Assembly: GCF_016403105.1 (NCBI RefSeq)
Contig: NZ_CP046155.1
Location: 1,116,001-1,180,000 of the forward strand
DNA from: Leptolyngbya sp. BL0902
GTDB taxonomy: Bacteria; Cyanobacteriota; Cyanobacteriia; Phormidesmidales; Phormidesmidaceae
Length of the DNA stretch: 64,000 bases
Reading direction: 5' to 3'
Shown here: piece by piece, positions 7,038 to 17,696 of the stretch
Layout: every line of letters starts with the position of its first letter
Numbering within the stretch: the stretch's first letter is position 1
Notes under the pieces: model-generated
The model's input: only the letters and a program-made list of their open reading frames with translations
Told to the model about the DNA's origin: nothing
The model's database searches: none
Program-made: the position numbers and the translations under genes

Positions 7038-9236
7038 CTAGCGAGCCCGATCCCGCTTGAGGGTCAAGGCCATTAGGGTATTGTGGGTGCCGCGTTCGTC
7101 CTCACCTTCGGCGGGGCGTCGTTGGGTAAAGGTGCCATCGGCAGCCATATCCCAGGCTTGGCGGTTATCGGCCAGGGAAATCTCCAGAATCTTCTGCAAC
7201 TCTGCGACGAGAATTGGGTCTTCAATGGGGGTGATGGCTTCCACCCGTCGGTCTAGGTTGCGGGTCATCCAGTCGGCGCTGCCAATGTAGTATTCGGGCT
7301 GACCGTTGTTGTAGAAATAGAAAATGCGCGAGTGTTCTAAGAAACGTCCAATGACGCTGATAACTCGAATATTTTCGCTGACCCCAGGAACACCGGGACG
7401 TAGGCAGCAAATCCCGCGAATAATAAGATCAATTTCTACCCCAGCCTGAGAGGCTTCGTAGAGTAGCTTGATAATTCTACCGTCTACGAGGGAATTCATT
7501 TTGGCAATCATTTTGCCCGGTTTACCACTGCGGGCTAGGTCAATTTCTCGACGAATTAGCCCTTCCATCCGATCTCGTAGGGTAAGCGGTGCCACCAGCA
7601 ATTTGCGATAGGCTTGCTGTCGAGAATATCCCGTCAAGAAGTTAAATAGATCACTCAGATCGGCTCCCAATTCCTCTTGGCAGCTAAATAAGCCTAAGTC
7701 GGTATAGAGGCTCGATGTTTTGGGGTTGTAGTTGCCTGTGCCAATGTGGACATAGCGGCGGATTTCGTTGCCTTCTTCTCGCACAACCAGGGTTGTTTTC
7801 GTATGGGTTTTTAGCCCCACCACGCCATAGACCACATGGACTCCGGCATCTTCCAGGCGCTTGGCCCAGACAATGTTATTGGCTTCATCAAAGCGGGCTT
7901 TGAGCTCTACTAACGCCACTACCTGCTTACGGTTGGCCGCCGCATTGATCAGCGCCTTCACAATCGGGGAATCCCCAGAGGTGCGATAGAGGGTAATTTT
8001 GATGGCCAACACTTTGGGATCATTCGCGGCTTGGGTAATAAATTCCTGTACCGAAGCCTTAAAGGATTCGTAGGGGTGATGCACCAAAATATCGCCCTGG
8101 CGAATAGCCACAAAAATGTTGGGAGCTTGCTCGGCATAGCCATCCTCTTCGACCTCAATCACCGGTTTGAGGCGGGGCGGTGTGAGGGCCGCCCAGGGGG
8201 TTTCCTTCAATTCCGGCAAGGGTAAAGACGCAAAGAAAAAGAGATCCTTGAGGCTCAATATTCCATCAATGTCATAGACCCGATCATCGCTGACCTCAAG
8301 CTCTCGCATTAGCCCCTGACGCAGATCTTCAGGCATCTTATTCTCAATTTCTAGGCGACAAATAAAGCCCTCTAGTCGCCGTTTGCTAATTTCCTGCTCA
8401 ATGGCAATCAGTAGGTCATCGGCTTCTTCTTCTAAGACTGGAAAATCAGCATCGCGAGTAATGCGAAAGGCGTGATGTCCGGCGATGGTCATGCCTGGGA
8501 ATAGGGCGTCTAAGTTCTCAGAAATAATCTGCTCTAGGGGCACCCCTACCCACACGCAATCTTTCCCTTGGTAATGGCACAGCGCCTCCGGCATTCCCAC
8601 AAAGCGGGGCAAATTGCTGGGCACCTTGACCCTCGCGAACCGCTCTTGCCCATTCTCAGGATTCACCACCCGCACCGCCAGGTTTAGGCTCAGATTAGAC
8701 ATGCGCGGAAAGGGATGGGCCGGATCGACGCTAAGGGGAGTCAGCACCGGGAAAATGCGATTTTCAAAGTATTCTCGCAGGAATTGCTGCTGATCTATGC
8801 CGAGGTCGGCGTAGTTCAGTAAATACACCCCATGCTCAGTGAGGGCGGGGCGCAGTTCCTGTTCAAAGGTGCGGTGCTGGAGGGCAATTTTTTCTAATAA
8901 ATGTGCCCGCATGGCCACCAGTTGCTTCTTGGGCGAAAGGCCATCGGGGGTTTTGGGGTGCACGTCCGCATCGGCCTGCTCCATCACACCGGAGATCCGC
9001 ACCATAAAAAACTCATCGAGGTTGGAACTGAAGATGGCGAGGAACTTCAGCCGCTCGATCAGGGGCGTGCGCGGGTCAAGGGCTTCGTGGAGTACCCGCT
9101 CGTTAAAATCTAGCCAGCTTAACTCGCGGTTAACGTAGTACTGCGGATTATCCAGCCCTACATCGGCCTTTGGGGCTTTTTCTGCCGCACCCACCGCCAA
9201 ATCAGAGCCGTTTTCCTTCGCCTTTGCCTTTGCCAT
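7038..9236 (-). CDS. ppk1: Polyphosphate kinase 1
   Basis: A 732-residue enzyme that reversibly makes polyphosphate from ATP. The N-terminal region (NRELSWLDFNERVL) and the phospholipase-D-like kinase domains are complete. The autophosphorylated His lies in HIGTGNYNPKTSSLYTDLG at about residue 496, and a second conserved block RGICCLRPGVPG follows. Length and order match the family. The first ~28 residues are charged and Ala/Lys-rich and dispensable-looking. It stands alone with no exopolyphosphatase gene beside it. Confidence 0.97.
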   Translation of the reverse strand: MAKAKAKENGSDLAVGAAEKAPKADVGLDNPQYYVNRELSWLDFNERVLHEALDPRTPLIERLKFLAIFSSNLDEFFMVRISGVMEQADADVHPKTPDGLSPKKQLVAMRAHLLEKIALQHRTFEQELRPALTEHGVYLLNYADLGIDQQQFLREYFENRIFPVLTPLSVDPAHPFPRMSNLSLNLAVRVVNPENGQERFARVKVPSNLPRFVGMPEALCHYQGKDCVWVGVPLEQIISENLDALFPGMTIAGHHAFRITRDADFPVLEEEADDLLIAIEQEISKRRLEGFICRLEIENKMPEDLRQGLMRELEVSDDRVYDIDGILSLKDLFFFASLPLPELKETPWAALTPPRLKPVIEVEEDGYAEQAPNIFVAIRQGDILVHHPYESFKASVQEFITQAANDPKVLAIKITLYRTSGDSPIVKALINAAANRKQVVALVELKARFDEANNIVWAKRLEDAGVHVVYGVVGLKTHTKTTLVVREEGNEIRRYVHIGTGNYNPKTSSLYTDLGLFSCQEELGADLSDLFNFLTGYSRQQAYRKLLVAPLTLRDRMEGLIRREIDLARSGKPGKMIAKMNSLVDGRIIKLLYEASQAGVEIDLIIRGICCLRPGVPGVSENIRVISVIGRFLEHSRIFYFYNNGQPEYYIGSADWMTRNLDRRVEAITPIEDPILVAELQKILEISLADNRQAWDMAADGTFTQRRPAEGEDERGTHNTLMALTLKRDRAR

Positions 9237-9307
9237 CGCCTGCCCAATCGAACCAATGGCTGTATTCTATCCTCCCAACCTAAACCCTAGGTTAAGATCG
9301 AGACCCA

Positions 9308-10054
9308 TCAGGCTTTCCACTCAAAGTCGCCCTGGCTCTGTCCAGCTTGACCAGCGGCGGTTTGGTGAATGTCAATCTCACCACTGTTGGCCCGTTGAGC
9401 GAGGGAGAAGACATCCTCCATCAGGCTGGTATTGTGGCCTGCAATTTGGCGATCCTGTCGTCCGGCCATGATCAACCGGACACCTACCACAATCAGCACG
9501 ATGCTAACGCCCAGACTGACTAGGGAAAACACCATGACTAGGCCACCGATACCCACAAAAATCAGGTGAAAGTGGCCGTCCATGCCATCTAGGCGGCGGG
9601 CATTTTCCGGGGCCGATTCCGAGTAGCCGATGGTGACGGGATGGCCAATGCTGGGGCGATGGCTAGAGCGCACCGATGAGTTGAACTGATAATCTTGACC
9701 ATTAACGGTGTAGCCATAGACGGGACGGTAGAGGGTGTCGCCGTCGCTGTCGGTCACTCGATCTACCTGTACAATTTGCCCGGTGATGACGATTTCATCC
9801 TCGAAGGTTTGGGGCGCAGCGAGCAAGCCGATGCCCACAAAAAAGCCCCCTACCACTACGCCGATGGCACTACCAAATAGGCCACTGCCGCCGTTGCTGG
9901 GGCGTCGTCCCGAGATTAGGGATCGCCCCACGCCAAAGACCCCTTCGGCGATCAAAATTGCCCCAGCGGCCATTTTAGCGGTGCCACGGGTGCTGGAGTT
10001 GTAAGACCACTGGGTTTGCAACGTATTAGTTAAATGCTGAAGACGCTGAATCAT
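9308..10054 (-). CDS. DUF3592-like membrane protein
   Basis: About 248 residues with two hydrophobic hairpins: a glycine-rich pair at about 25-75 and another at about 165-205 (GGLVMVFSLVSLGVSIVLIV). Between them is an extramembrane beta-rich domain (GQIVQVDRVTDSDGD; YGYTVNGQDYQF; VTIGYSESAPENAR) typical of DUF3592 proteins. The C-terminal tail is hydrophilic. The ATG at 10054 is preferred over an upstream TTG at 10069. The molecular role of the family is not established. Confidence 0.8.
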   Translation of the reverse strand: MIQRLQHLTNTLQTQWSYNSSTRGTAKMAAGAILIAEGVFGVGRSLISGRRPSNGGSGLFGSAIGVVVGGFFVGIGLLAAPQTFEDEIVITGQIVQVDRVTDSDGDTLYRPVYGYTVNGQDYQFNSSVRSSHRPSIGHPVTIGYSESAPENARRLDGMDGHFHLIFVGIGGLVMVFSLVSLGVSIVLIVVGVRLIMAGRQDRQIAGHNTSLMEDVFSLAQRANSGEIDIHQTAAGQAGQSQGDFEWKA

Positions 10055-10304
10055 GGCGGGGTTGACCAAAACGACTTAGAAGACCCTACACAGCCCTGGG
10101 GACTGATTCCTGTAGCGTTCCCAAAATTTGTCCCCACTGCTTCATGCACTTTGTCACTTCACCGCTTCATTTTCATATTCCATCAGACCGCTAGGGCGGC
10201 ATGACGCTGGGATATGTTGAGGCCCCTAGGGTAAGGCGGTGATCACGATAGACTGAGTAAAGCTAACATTCGCCCATCATACCCCCAGAGCCGTCAGAGC
10301 AACC

Positions 10305-10928
10305 ATGGCACTTGCAAGGGATCGCTTCACCCCATCCACTTCCCTGAGCTTTGATGCGTTCCTGGCTCAGTATGGTGATGACCATCGCTACGAACTCATT
10401 GATGGAGAGTTGTTTGACTTGGAACCGACAGGGCCACACGAGCAAGTAGCGGCGACCATTGCCCGCTGGCTCAACGACGACATCATGCAGCAAGGGGCTG
10501 ATTATTTCATCCCCCATCGCTGCTTAATTCAACCCCTCGCTAACCAGACCGGGTTCCGTCCCGATGTGATTGTCCTCGACCGCGCCGCTCTGGCTCAAGA
10601 GCCGCTGTGGGCGAGCCAACCCGTCGTTACTCTCGGCAGCACCATCAAATTTGTGGCGGAGGTCGTCAGCAGCAATTGGCAAAACGACTATGCCCGTAAA
10701 CTCGAAGACTACGCCCTGCTGGGCATCCCAGAATACTGGATTGTCGACCATCAGGGGCTGGGCGGCGAATTCTTCATTGGGCGTCCGAAACAACCCACCT
10801 TAACCCTTTGCATTTTGAATTCAGAGGGGCGTTATGAGCGGCAACTGCTGCGCGGCGACCAACGCATTACGTCATCTATCTTTCCCAACTTGAACCTAAC
10901 GGCCCAAGCCATCCTTGGGGTGGGATGA
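10305..10928 (+). CDS. Uma2 family (DUF820) putative PD-(D/E)XK nuclease
   Basis: A 207-residue member of a family greatly expanded in cyanobacteria. The typical N-terminus (SFDAFLAQY, YELIDGELFDLEPTGPHEQ), the central GFRPDVIVLDR with its candidate catalytic Asp, the FVAEVVSSNWQNDYARKLEDY stretch with candidate Glu and Lys, and GIPEYWIVD are all present. The fold is that of restriction-endonuclease-like nucleases, but no biological role has been firmly assigned. It is a single gene between the DUF3592 gene and atpB. Confidence 0.92.
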   Translation: MALARDRFTPSTSLSFDAFLAQYGDDHRYELIDGELFDLEPTGPHEQVAATIARWLNDDIMQQGADYFIPHRCLIQPLANQTGFRPDVIVLDRAALAQEPLWASQPVVTLGSTIKFVAEVVSSNWQNDYARKLEDYALLGIPEYWIVDHQGLGGEFFIGRPKQPTLTLCILNSEGRYERQLLRGDQRITSSIFPNLNLTAQAILGVG

Positions 10929-11035
10929 GATCGACAAAGTCCGTAGAATCATCGTGGGTCGTTGCACTCTAGTGATAATCTGAATGATGGCGCTTTGGAA
11001 TGTAACAGTGACATAGAAGCCGCCAAACTAGCTGA

Positions 11036-12508
<1,473 letters not shown>

Positions 12509-12530
12509 CCCCTCTCTGTTAAGGCAGGCT

Positions 12531-12626
12531 GCCCTCTCCCTAAATCCCTCTCCCAAGGTGGGAGAGGGACTTTGAAGGACTTCCGGCTCCCCTCTCCCTC
12601 CTGGGAGAGAGGCTGGGGGTGAGGGC
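12531..12626. repeat. Dispersed palindromic repeat, copy A (between atpB and atpE)
   Basis: About 96 bp made of two GC-rich hairpins: CCCTCTCCC pairs with GGGAGAGGG, then CCCCTCTCCC pairs with GGGAGAGAGG-like sequence, ending in GGGGGTGAGGG. The same architecture recurs at 13164, 39639 (half), 42001 (half) and 54296. Here it lies inside the atpBE transcription unit, so the message must carry two stable stem-loops between the two reading frames. Confidence 0.9.
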
Positions 12627-12691
12627 CATCCTAGACTAGAGCGTCTTTGCCTTCCCCTTTTTCGACCATCCACCTCATTCGCAGTATTGCC

Positions 12692-13099
12692 ATGGCCTTA
12701 ACCGTTCGCGTGATTGCCCCAGATAAAACCGTCTGGGATTCCGAAGCTGAGGAGGTTATCCTGCCCAGCACCACGGGTCAGCTCGGTATTCTGGCTGGCC
12801 ACGCCCCCCTGATGACCGCCCTGGATATCGGCGTGATGCGGGTGCGTTCTGACAAAACCTGGGTGCCCATTGCCCTCATGGGTGGGTTCGCCGAGGTTGA
12901 TACCAACGAAGTCACCATCCTGGTGAACGGAGCCGAACGAGGCGAGAACATCGACCTCAACGCCGCCCGTACCGCCTATGAAGAAGCCGAAACCCGCCTG
13001 GGTCAAGTCAAGGAAGACGACAAGCAAGCCGTCATCCAAGCTCGCCAAGCCGTCAAGCGTGCTCGCGCCAAACTGCAAGCCGCCGAAGGGATTAAGTAA
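12692..13099 (+). CDS. atpE: F0F1 ATP synthase subunit epsilon
   Basis: A 135-residue central-stalk subunit (atpC in E. coli naming). The beta-sandwich domain ([39 protein letters not shown]) and the C-terminal helical hairpin ([15 protein letters not shown]) are complete. The ATG at 12692 is chosen over an upstream in-frame ATG because it gives the family N-terminus [10 protein letters not shown]. It lies 183 bp after atpB, an unusually large gap filled by a repeat element. Confidence 0.97.
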   Translation: MALTVRVIAPDKTVWDSEAEEVILPSTTGQLGILAGHAPLMTALDIGVMRVRSDKTWVPIALMGGFAEVDTNEVTILVNGAERGENIDLNAARTAYEEAETRLGQVKEDDKQAVIQARQAVKRARAKLQAAEGIK

Positions 13100-13163
13100 G
13101 CTCAGTTCGGGTTAAGCCAAAGACTGCAAGCGTGAAGATATCTGCTTCCAGCCTCGTCGTTGA

Positions 13164-13257
13164 CCCTCACCCTAAATCCCTCTCCCAAGCTGGGAGAGGG
13201 ACTTTCAAACCTATCCGGCTCCCCTCTCCCTCCTGGGAGAGGGGCTGGGGGTGAGGG
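13164..13257. repeat. Dispersed palindromic repeat, copy B (after atpE)
   Basis: A 94-bp element with inverted ends CCCTCACCC and GGGTGAGGG and two internal hairpins (TCTCCCAAGCTGGGAGA and TCTCCCTCCTGGGAGA). It is nearly identical to the copy between atpB and atpE, so atpE is flanked by two copies in the same orientation. Confidence 0.93.
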
Positions 13258-13342
13258 CTAAATCTCGGTACAAGAGCGTTTCGTCACTGACCAAAGCCGT
13301 ACCTTTTCTGGCTTCAAAACCAGTCCAATACCCAATAAAAAA

Positions 13343-13371
13343 GAACCCCATCCATGATGGGGTTCCTTTTT
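13343..13371. terminator. Intrinsic terminator after atpE (bidirectional)
   Basis: A perfect 10-bp stem, GAACCCCATC (13343-13352) and GATGGGGTTC (13356-13365), with a 3-nt loop is followed by CTTTTTT. On the other strand it is preceded by an A-run, so it can serve both atpBE and the convergent ycf65 gene. Confidence 0.92.
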
Positions 13372-13413
13372 AGAAATCTATGGGCATCAACGCTGGGCGC
13401 TAACGATCCCAAA

Positions 13414-13713
13414 TCACGAACTACCGGTGAAGGTAATTTCGGGGAAGCGGACTTGAGCATCGGTTAGGGATTTACCCTTGCCCTCTTCCTGCCAATAGTT
13501 GATGATTTCCGTGGCTTTGTTGAGGATTTCAACCCGTTCTTCTTCTTCGATCCAGGGCTTACTTTCCAGTTCGGTTTTCATTTGTTCCCAGGCATCGTTC
13601 CGTGGCCAGAAGAAATAGGACGTAAGCGGACTGGTGCCCTTGCCCACAACCTGATCCACCGCTAGCGCCACGTCATTTTCGAGCCAGAGTACTTTTAAGA
13701 CAAATCTGGACAA
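13414..13713 (-). CDS. ycf65: 30S ribosomal protein PSRP-3 / Ycf65
   Basis: A 99-residue cyanobacterial and plastid-specific small-subunit ribosomal protein. The hallmark block [17 protein letters not shown] and the following [14 protein letters not shown] are intact. The start is a TTG: the codon before it is TAG in frame, a strong GGAGGT Shine-Dalgarno lies four bases upstream, and the resulting N-terminus ([11 protein letters not shown]) matches the family. It is divergent from the HAD gene and convergent with atpBE across the shared terminator. Confidence 0.95.
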   Translation of the reverse strand: MSRFVLKVLWLENDVALAVDQVVGKGTSPLTSYFFWPRNDAWEQMKTELESKPWIEEEERVEILNKATEIINYWQEEGKGKSLTDAQVRFPEITFTGSS

Positions 13714-13798
13714 CTAGACCTCCGCCGCAACTCAGAAAATACTACAGTCTATAATCTTATCACTTCTAACGTGTTCCCTGGACAAATTGGCCTTTCCT

Positions 13799-14614
13799 AT
13801 GACCGCATTTCCTGACCCCATGGCTCTGCTGGTGTTTGATATCGATGGTGTACTGCGCGATGTGGGCAACTCCTACCGCCGCGCCTTGGCCGATACCGTG
13901 GAGCAGTTTACCCAGGGCGGCTACCGTCCCAGCCCGGAGGACATCGACGCCCTTAAGGGAGAAGGGATTTGGAACAACGATTGGGAAGGGTCGCAGGAAT
14001 TGATTTTGCGCTACTTTGAGGGCCAGGGAAAAGCCCGCGACACCGTGGCGATTACCTACGAGGAGGTGGTGGCCTTCTTCCAAAGCCGCTACCGTGGCCC
14101 CAAGCAGGGCGAAAATGACCAGTGGACGGGCTACATCACCCAGGAACCGCTGCTGGTGGACAAGACGTATTTTGACCAACTCACCACCGACGGCATTCCC
14201 TGGGGATTTTTCAGCGGGGCCACCCGTGGCTCGGCCCGCTATGTGCTGGAGCGTCGTCTAGGGTTGGCTTCCCCGGTGCTGATTGCCATGGAGGATGCCC
14301 CCGGCAAGCCCGATCCAACCGGGTTGTTCGAGGTGGTGGATCGCCTGACGGAACAGCATCAGCTTCCCCAAAACCTGCCCGTGCTCTATGCCGGGGATAC
14401 CGTAGCCGATATGCAAACCCTGGGCCATGCCCAAGCCCAGCGCCCCCAACGACGGTGGATTGGGGTGGGGGTGCTGCCTCCCCACGTTACGGCCCTGGGG
14501 CAGGATTACGGCCATGCCTACCGAGAAACGCTGATTCAGGCGGGGGCGGCGGTGGTGGTAGAGACGATCATGGGGTTCACCGCCCAGGGGATGGAGCCTG
14601 TACTGTCGGCTTAG
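13799..14614 (+). CDS. HAD-superfamily hydrolase, TIGR01548-like
   Basis: About 271 residues. Motif I is FDIDGVLRDVG with both catalytic Asp, motif II is in FFSGATRGSARYVL, and the C-terminal KPDP and YAGDTVADMQT supply the Lys and acidic motifs. The helical cap insert (EGIWNNDWEGSQELI) is of the kind seen in the cyanobacterial TIGR01548 group, whose substrate is not known. The ATG at 13799 is chosen over an upstream TTG. Its TAG stop overlaps the TAA of the convergent ABC gene by 3 bp. Confidence 0.88.
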   Translation: MTAFPDPMALLVFDIDGVLRDVGNSYRRALADTVEQFTQGGYRPSPEDIDALKGEGIWNNDWEGSQELILRYFEGQGKARDTVAITYEEVVAFFQSRYRGPKQGENDQWTGYITQEPLLVDKTYFDQLTTDGIPWGFFSGATRGSARYVLERRLGLASPVLIAMEDAPGKPDPTGLFEVVDRLTEQHQLPQNLPVLYAGDTVADMQTLGHAQAQRPQRRWIGVGVLPPHVTALGQDYGHAYRETLIQAGAAVVVETIMGFTAQGMEPVLSA

Positions 14615-16200
14615 TGGCCTGCCATGCGGTGGCCAATTTCCTTCACGTCGGCGGCTTCGATGGGGCTGTCGTAGACAAACTGGCCTTCGCTGATGACGAG
14701 GATGCGGTCGCTCAGCATCAGTAGTTCATCGAGGTCTTCGCTGACGAGCAGCACCGCCACCCCTCGGTTGCGGGCTTCGATGATGGCGCTATGGATAAAG
14801 TCTACCGCCGAGAAGTCGAGGCCAAAGCAGGGGTTGGCGGCAATCAGCAGTTTGATATCTGGAGACGACAGTTCGCGGGCCAGCACGGTGCGCTGCACGT
14901 TGCCGCCAGAAAGGTTTTGGATGGGGGTATCAGGGGAAGGGGTTTTGACGGAAAAGGCGGTAATTAACTCTTGGGCTGCCTGACGGATAGACTTCAGCAC
15001 CAGCCACAGGTTTCCTTTGGCATGGGGCGGGCGATCAAAATTTCGTAGGGCGAGGTTTTCCGCCACGCTCATCCCCGGTACGCAGGCATTGCGGAGGGGT
15101 TCCTCCGGCAGGGCAAACACGCCGAGGCGACTCATTTCAGCGCGGGTGGCTCCGTAGGGTTCGCCGTTGATGTGGATGTCTCCCTGGGTGGCGGGGCGCT
15201 GTCCGGCTAAGACTTCGACCAACTCGCGCTGACCGTTGCCCGAAACCCCGGCGATGCCGACAATCTCACCGCTGTGGACAGCCAAATCCAGCGGCCCAAA
15301 GGCATCTAGGCCATTGTCTCGGTGGGCAGCAAGGCCATGAACCTCCAGCCTGGGCACCGGGTCGGGATGGGCTACCTTGGCCATATCCTTGGTTTGGCGT
15401 TCTTCCCCCAGCATCATGTGAGCCATGTCGGCCACGGTCAGGTCTTTCACCTTGCCATGCCCCGCTAGGTGGCCCTTGCGCAGAACAGTAACTTCGTCGG
15501 TGAAGGCAGTCACTTCCCGGAATTTGTGGGTAATCAGCAGCACGCTCAGGTGCCCCGCTTGGACTTCCTCCCGCAACAGCCCCAGTACCTCGTCGGCCTC
15601 GTCGGGGGTGAGCACAGAGGTGGGTTCATCTAAAATTAAAATGCGGCTTTTGAGGTAGAGCTGCTTGAGGATTTCTAGCTTTTGCTTTTGTCCCGCCGCC
15701 AGTTGGGCCACGGGCAGGTCAAGATCGACCCGAAAGGGCGAGTCATCCATAAAGGCATGGAGCGCCTCGTATTCGGCTTTCCAGTGGATCACCTGACGAT
15801 GGTCGTAGCGGGAGAGCACCAGGTTTTCGGCCACGGTCATCGCAGGCACGGAGGTAAAGTGTTGGTAAACCATGCCAATGCCGAACTCGTGGGCATCCTT
15901 GGGGCTTTTGATGGCGTGGGGCTGGTCGTCCACTAGAATCTGGCCAGCGGTGGGGGTATAGAAGCCCATGATGCACTTCACCAGGGTGCTTTTGCCTGCC
16001 CCATTCTCCCCTAGCAGGCCGTGAACGGTGCCCGGTGTGAGGGTCAGGCTAACATCTTGCAGCGCTACCAGAGATCCAAAGTGCTTGGTCATGTTGACCA
16101 CCTTCAGCTCTGGGGGAGCCGTTTTGAGGCTGGGGGCAAGGGTGGAGGTTGTGGGGAGCATGGAACGCCGACGCTTGGGGAGAAAAGGTTCTCGCATCAT
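14611..16200 (-). CDS. ABC transporter ATP-binding protein with two ATPase domains (BMP/nucleoside-sugar type)
   Basis: A 529-residue duplicated ATPase like those of ribose and BmpA-type nucleoside importers. Domain 1 has Walker A GENGAGKST and a LAAGQKQKLEI signature. Domain 2 has a degenerate Walker A (GVSGNGQR, no Lys), as is usual in this subfamily, and signature LSGGNVQR. Its ATG (16200) overlaps the TGA of the upstream decarboxylase gene as ATGA, which suggests translational coupling. The first ~30 residues are basic and low complexity. No permease or substrate-binding protein gene is next to it, so its partners must be elsewhere. Confidence 0.92.
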   Translation of the reverse strand: MMREPFLPKRRRSMLPTTSTLAPSLKTAPPELKVVNMTKHFGSLVALQDVSLTLTPGTVHGLLGENGAGKSTLVKCIMGFYTPTAGQILVDDQPHAIKSPKDAHEFGIGMVYQHFTSVPAMTVAENLVLSRYDHRQVIHWKAEYEALHAFMDDSPFRVDLDLPVAQLAAGQKQKLEILKQLYLKSRILILDEPTSVLTPDEADEVLGLLREEVQAGHLSVLLITHKFREVTAFTDEVTVLRKGHLAGHGKVKDLTVADMAHMMLGEERQTKDMAKVAHPDPVPRLEVHGLAAHRDNGLDAFGPLDLAVHSGEIVGIAGVSGNGQRELVEVLAGQRPATQGDIHINGEPYGATRAEMSRLGVFALPEEPLRNACVPGMSVAENLALRNFDRPPHAKGNLWLVLKSIRQAAQELITAFSVKTPSPDTPIQNLSGGNVQRTVLARELSSPDIKLLIAANPCFGLDFSAVDFIHSAIIEARNRGVAVLLVSEDLDELLMLSDRILVISEGQFVYDSPIEAADVKEIGHRMAGH

Positions 16201-17396
16201 AGGCACTCTACCCCGGCCAAAGCTGTTAGCAAACGCTCATTTTCGGCCTTAGATCGCACCGCCACGCGAAAATAGTGATCGCCTAGTTCCGCAAAGCTGA
16301 GGCAGTCGCGGATCAGCACCTGGCTTTGCCGCAGTAAGGCCGTTTGCAGGGGGGGAACGGGAGCCTGGGTTTTCACCAGCAGATAGTTGGCGGCACTGGG
16401 CAGGGGCGACAAACCGGGTAGCGCCGCCAGTCCATCCATCAAGACTTGTCGCGTGGGGGGTAGCCAATGCCAAGTTTGTTGTTGAAAGGCGGTATCTTGC
16501 ACCGCTGCTATGGCTGCCGCCGCCGCTAGGGTATTCACAGGCCAAGGGTCGCGCCACTGCTGCCAACGACGCCAACGGTCGGGATGACCTACGGCATAGC
16601 CCAGCCGCAGCCCCGGCAAACTGTAGAACTTGGTTAGCGACCGCACTACCACCAGGTTAGGGTATGCCTCCACCCAGGGCACCAGGCTAGGAGCATCGTG
16701 GGTAGGCAGAAAGTCCATAAAAGCTTCATCCACCACCACCAGACTGAAGTGATCGAGCAGCGGGCGTAGGTTATCTAGGCAGAACAAATGCCCGGTGGGG
16801 TTGTGGGGGTTGTTAATCAGGCAACTGGCCCTAGGAGAACTGGCGGCAATCAGAGCTTCTGGTCGTAGGTCAACCCGCCTATCCGATAGCGGTGAGCCCA
16901 GCCTCTGCGAACCCGGCGTCCAGGAGTCTGATAGCCATGAACCCGATAGCGATGAGTCGAGGGTTAGCCAACCTGATGTTGACGAATCCGGTGTTAACAA
17001 TGGCCAAGGAACAACCGTGACCCCAAAACCGTGGCAGGCTCGCTGATAGTCGTTGAAGGCTGGGGCCGGAATATGGGCGGTTGCATCGGGCTGGGAGGCC
17101 ATGTCGCGGGCGACCCAGGTGATGAGTTCAGCCGCACCATTACCGGGCAGAATCCAGTCGGGGGAAAGCTGGTGGTGATCACCTAGGGCGTGGCGCAGAT
17201 CGCCATAGGCCGGGTCGGGGTAGTGGCCCAGGGTAGCCATTGCTCCCTGAAGCGCCGCCCGCACCGAATCCGGTGGCCCCAAGGGATTAATGCTGGCCGA
17301 AAAATCGACCAGCACATCAGGGGAACAGCCCGCGATCTCAGCCGCCCAGGCTAAATTGCCCCCATGTACTGGTCTTGGTGGAATACGCTGTGGCAA
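16197..17396 (-). CDS. cobD: L-threonine-O-3-phosphate decarboxylase-like PLP enzyme (CobD/CobC type) with a repetitive insert
   Basis: A 399-residue fold-type I aminotransferase relative. The N-terminus (VHGGNLAWAAEIAG, DFSASINPLGPP) is typical of the enzyme that makes aminopropanol phosphate for the cobalamin nucleotide loop. NNPHNPTG, VVVDEAFMDF and SLTKFYSLPGLRLGY with the PLP-binding Lys are intact, and the C-terminal FRVAVRS is present. Residues of about 143-184 are a Ser/Asp-rich insert encoded by imperfect repeats of a GATAGCGATGAG-like unit, absent from the usual fold. The start is a TTG seven bases after the hup gene stop region. It overlaps the ABC ATPase gene by 4 bp. Confidence 0.85.
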   Translation of the reverse strand: MPQRIPPRPVHGGNLAWAAEIAGCSPDVLVDFSASINPLGPPDSVRAALQGAMATLGHYPDPAYGDLRHALGDHHQLSPDWILPGNGAAELITWVARDMASQPDATAHIPAPAFNDYQRACHGFGVTVVPWPLLTPDSSTSGWLTLDSSLSGSWLSDSWTPGSQRLGSPLSDRRVDLRPEALIAASSPRASCLINNPHNPTGHLFCLDNLRPLLDHFSLVVVDEAFMDFLPTHDAPSLVPWVEAYPNLVVVRSLTKFYSLPGLRLGYAVGHPDRWRRWQQWRDPWPVNTLAAAAAIAAVQDTAFQQQTWHWLPPTRQVLMDGLAALPGLSPLPSAANYLLVKTQAPVPPLQTALLRQSQVLIRDCLSFAELGDHYFRVAVRSKAENERLLTALAGVECL

Positions 17397-17402
17397 AGCC
17401 CG

Positions 17403-17696
17403 TTACTTGGCCACTTTTTCTTTGAACAATTTGCCAGCGGAAAAGGCCGGAACGGTGGTGGCCGGAATCACCATGGTGTCTCCGGTTTTGGGGTTGCGAC
17501 CTTCCCGCTCCTTGCGCTCGCGGGGTTCAAAGGAACCAAAGCCCACCAGGGTCACTTTCTTGCCCTCGGCTACCGCTTCCATGATGGCGTCGATAGTGGC
17601 CGTAATCACAGAGTCCACATCTTTTTTGGTGATGGTTTTGTCCAGGTTTGCAGAGGCTTTCTCGGCCACCTTATCAATGAGTTCGCCTTTATTCAT
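17403..17696 (-). CDS. hupB: HU-family DNA-binding protein
   Basis: A 97-residue nucleoid protein. MNKGELIDKVAEKA, the VTLVGFGSFEPRERKEREG core and the GRNPKTGDTMVIPA arm that inserts into the minor groove are all present. It is the first clear gene of a minus-strand run hup-cobD-ABC ATPase with a spacing of only 6 bp to cobD, though hup is usually expressed strongly on its own. A GGAGACGACATG context supplies a good ribosome-binding site. Confidence 0.97.
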   Translation of the reverse strand: MNKGELIDKVAEKASANLDKTITKKDVDSVITATIDAIMEAVAEGKKVTLVGFGSFEPRERKEREGRNPKTGDTMVIPATTVPAFSAGKLFKEKVAK

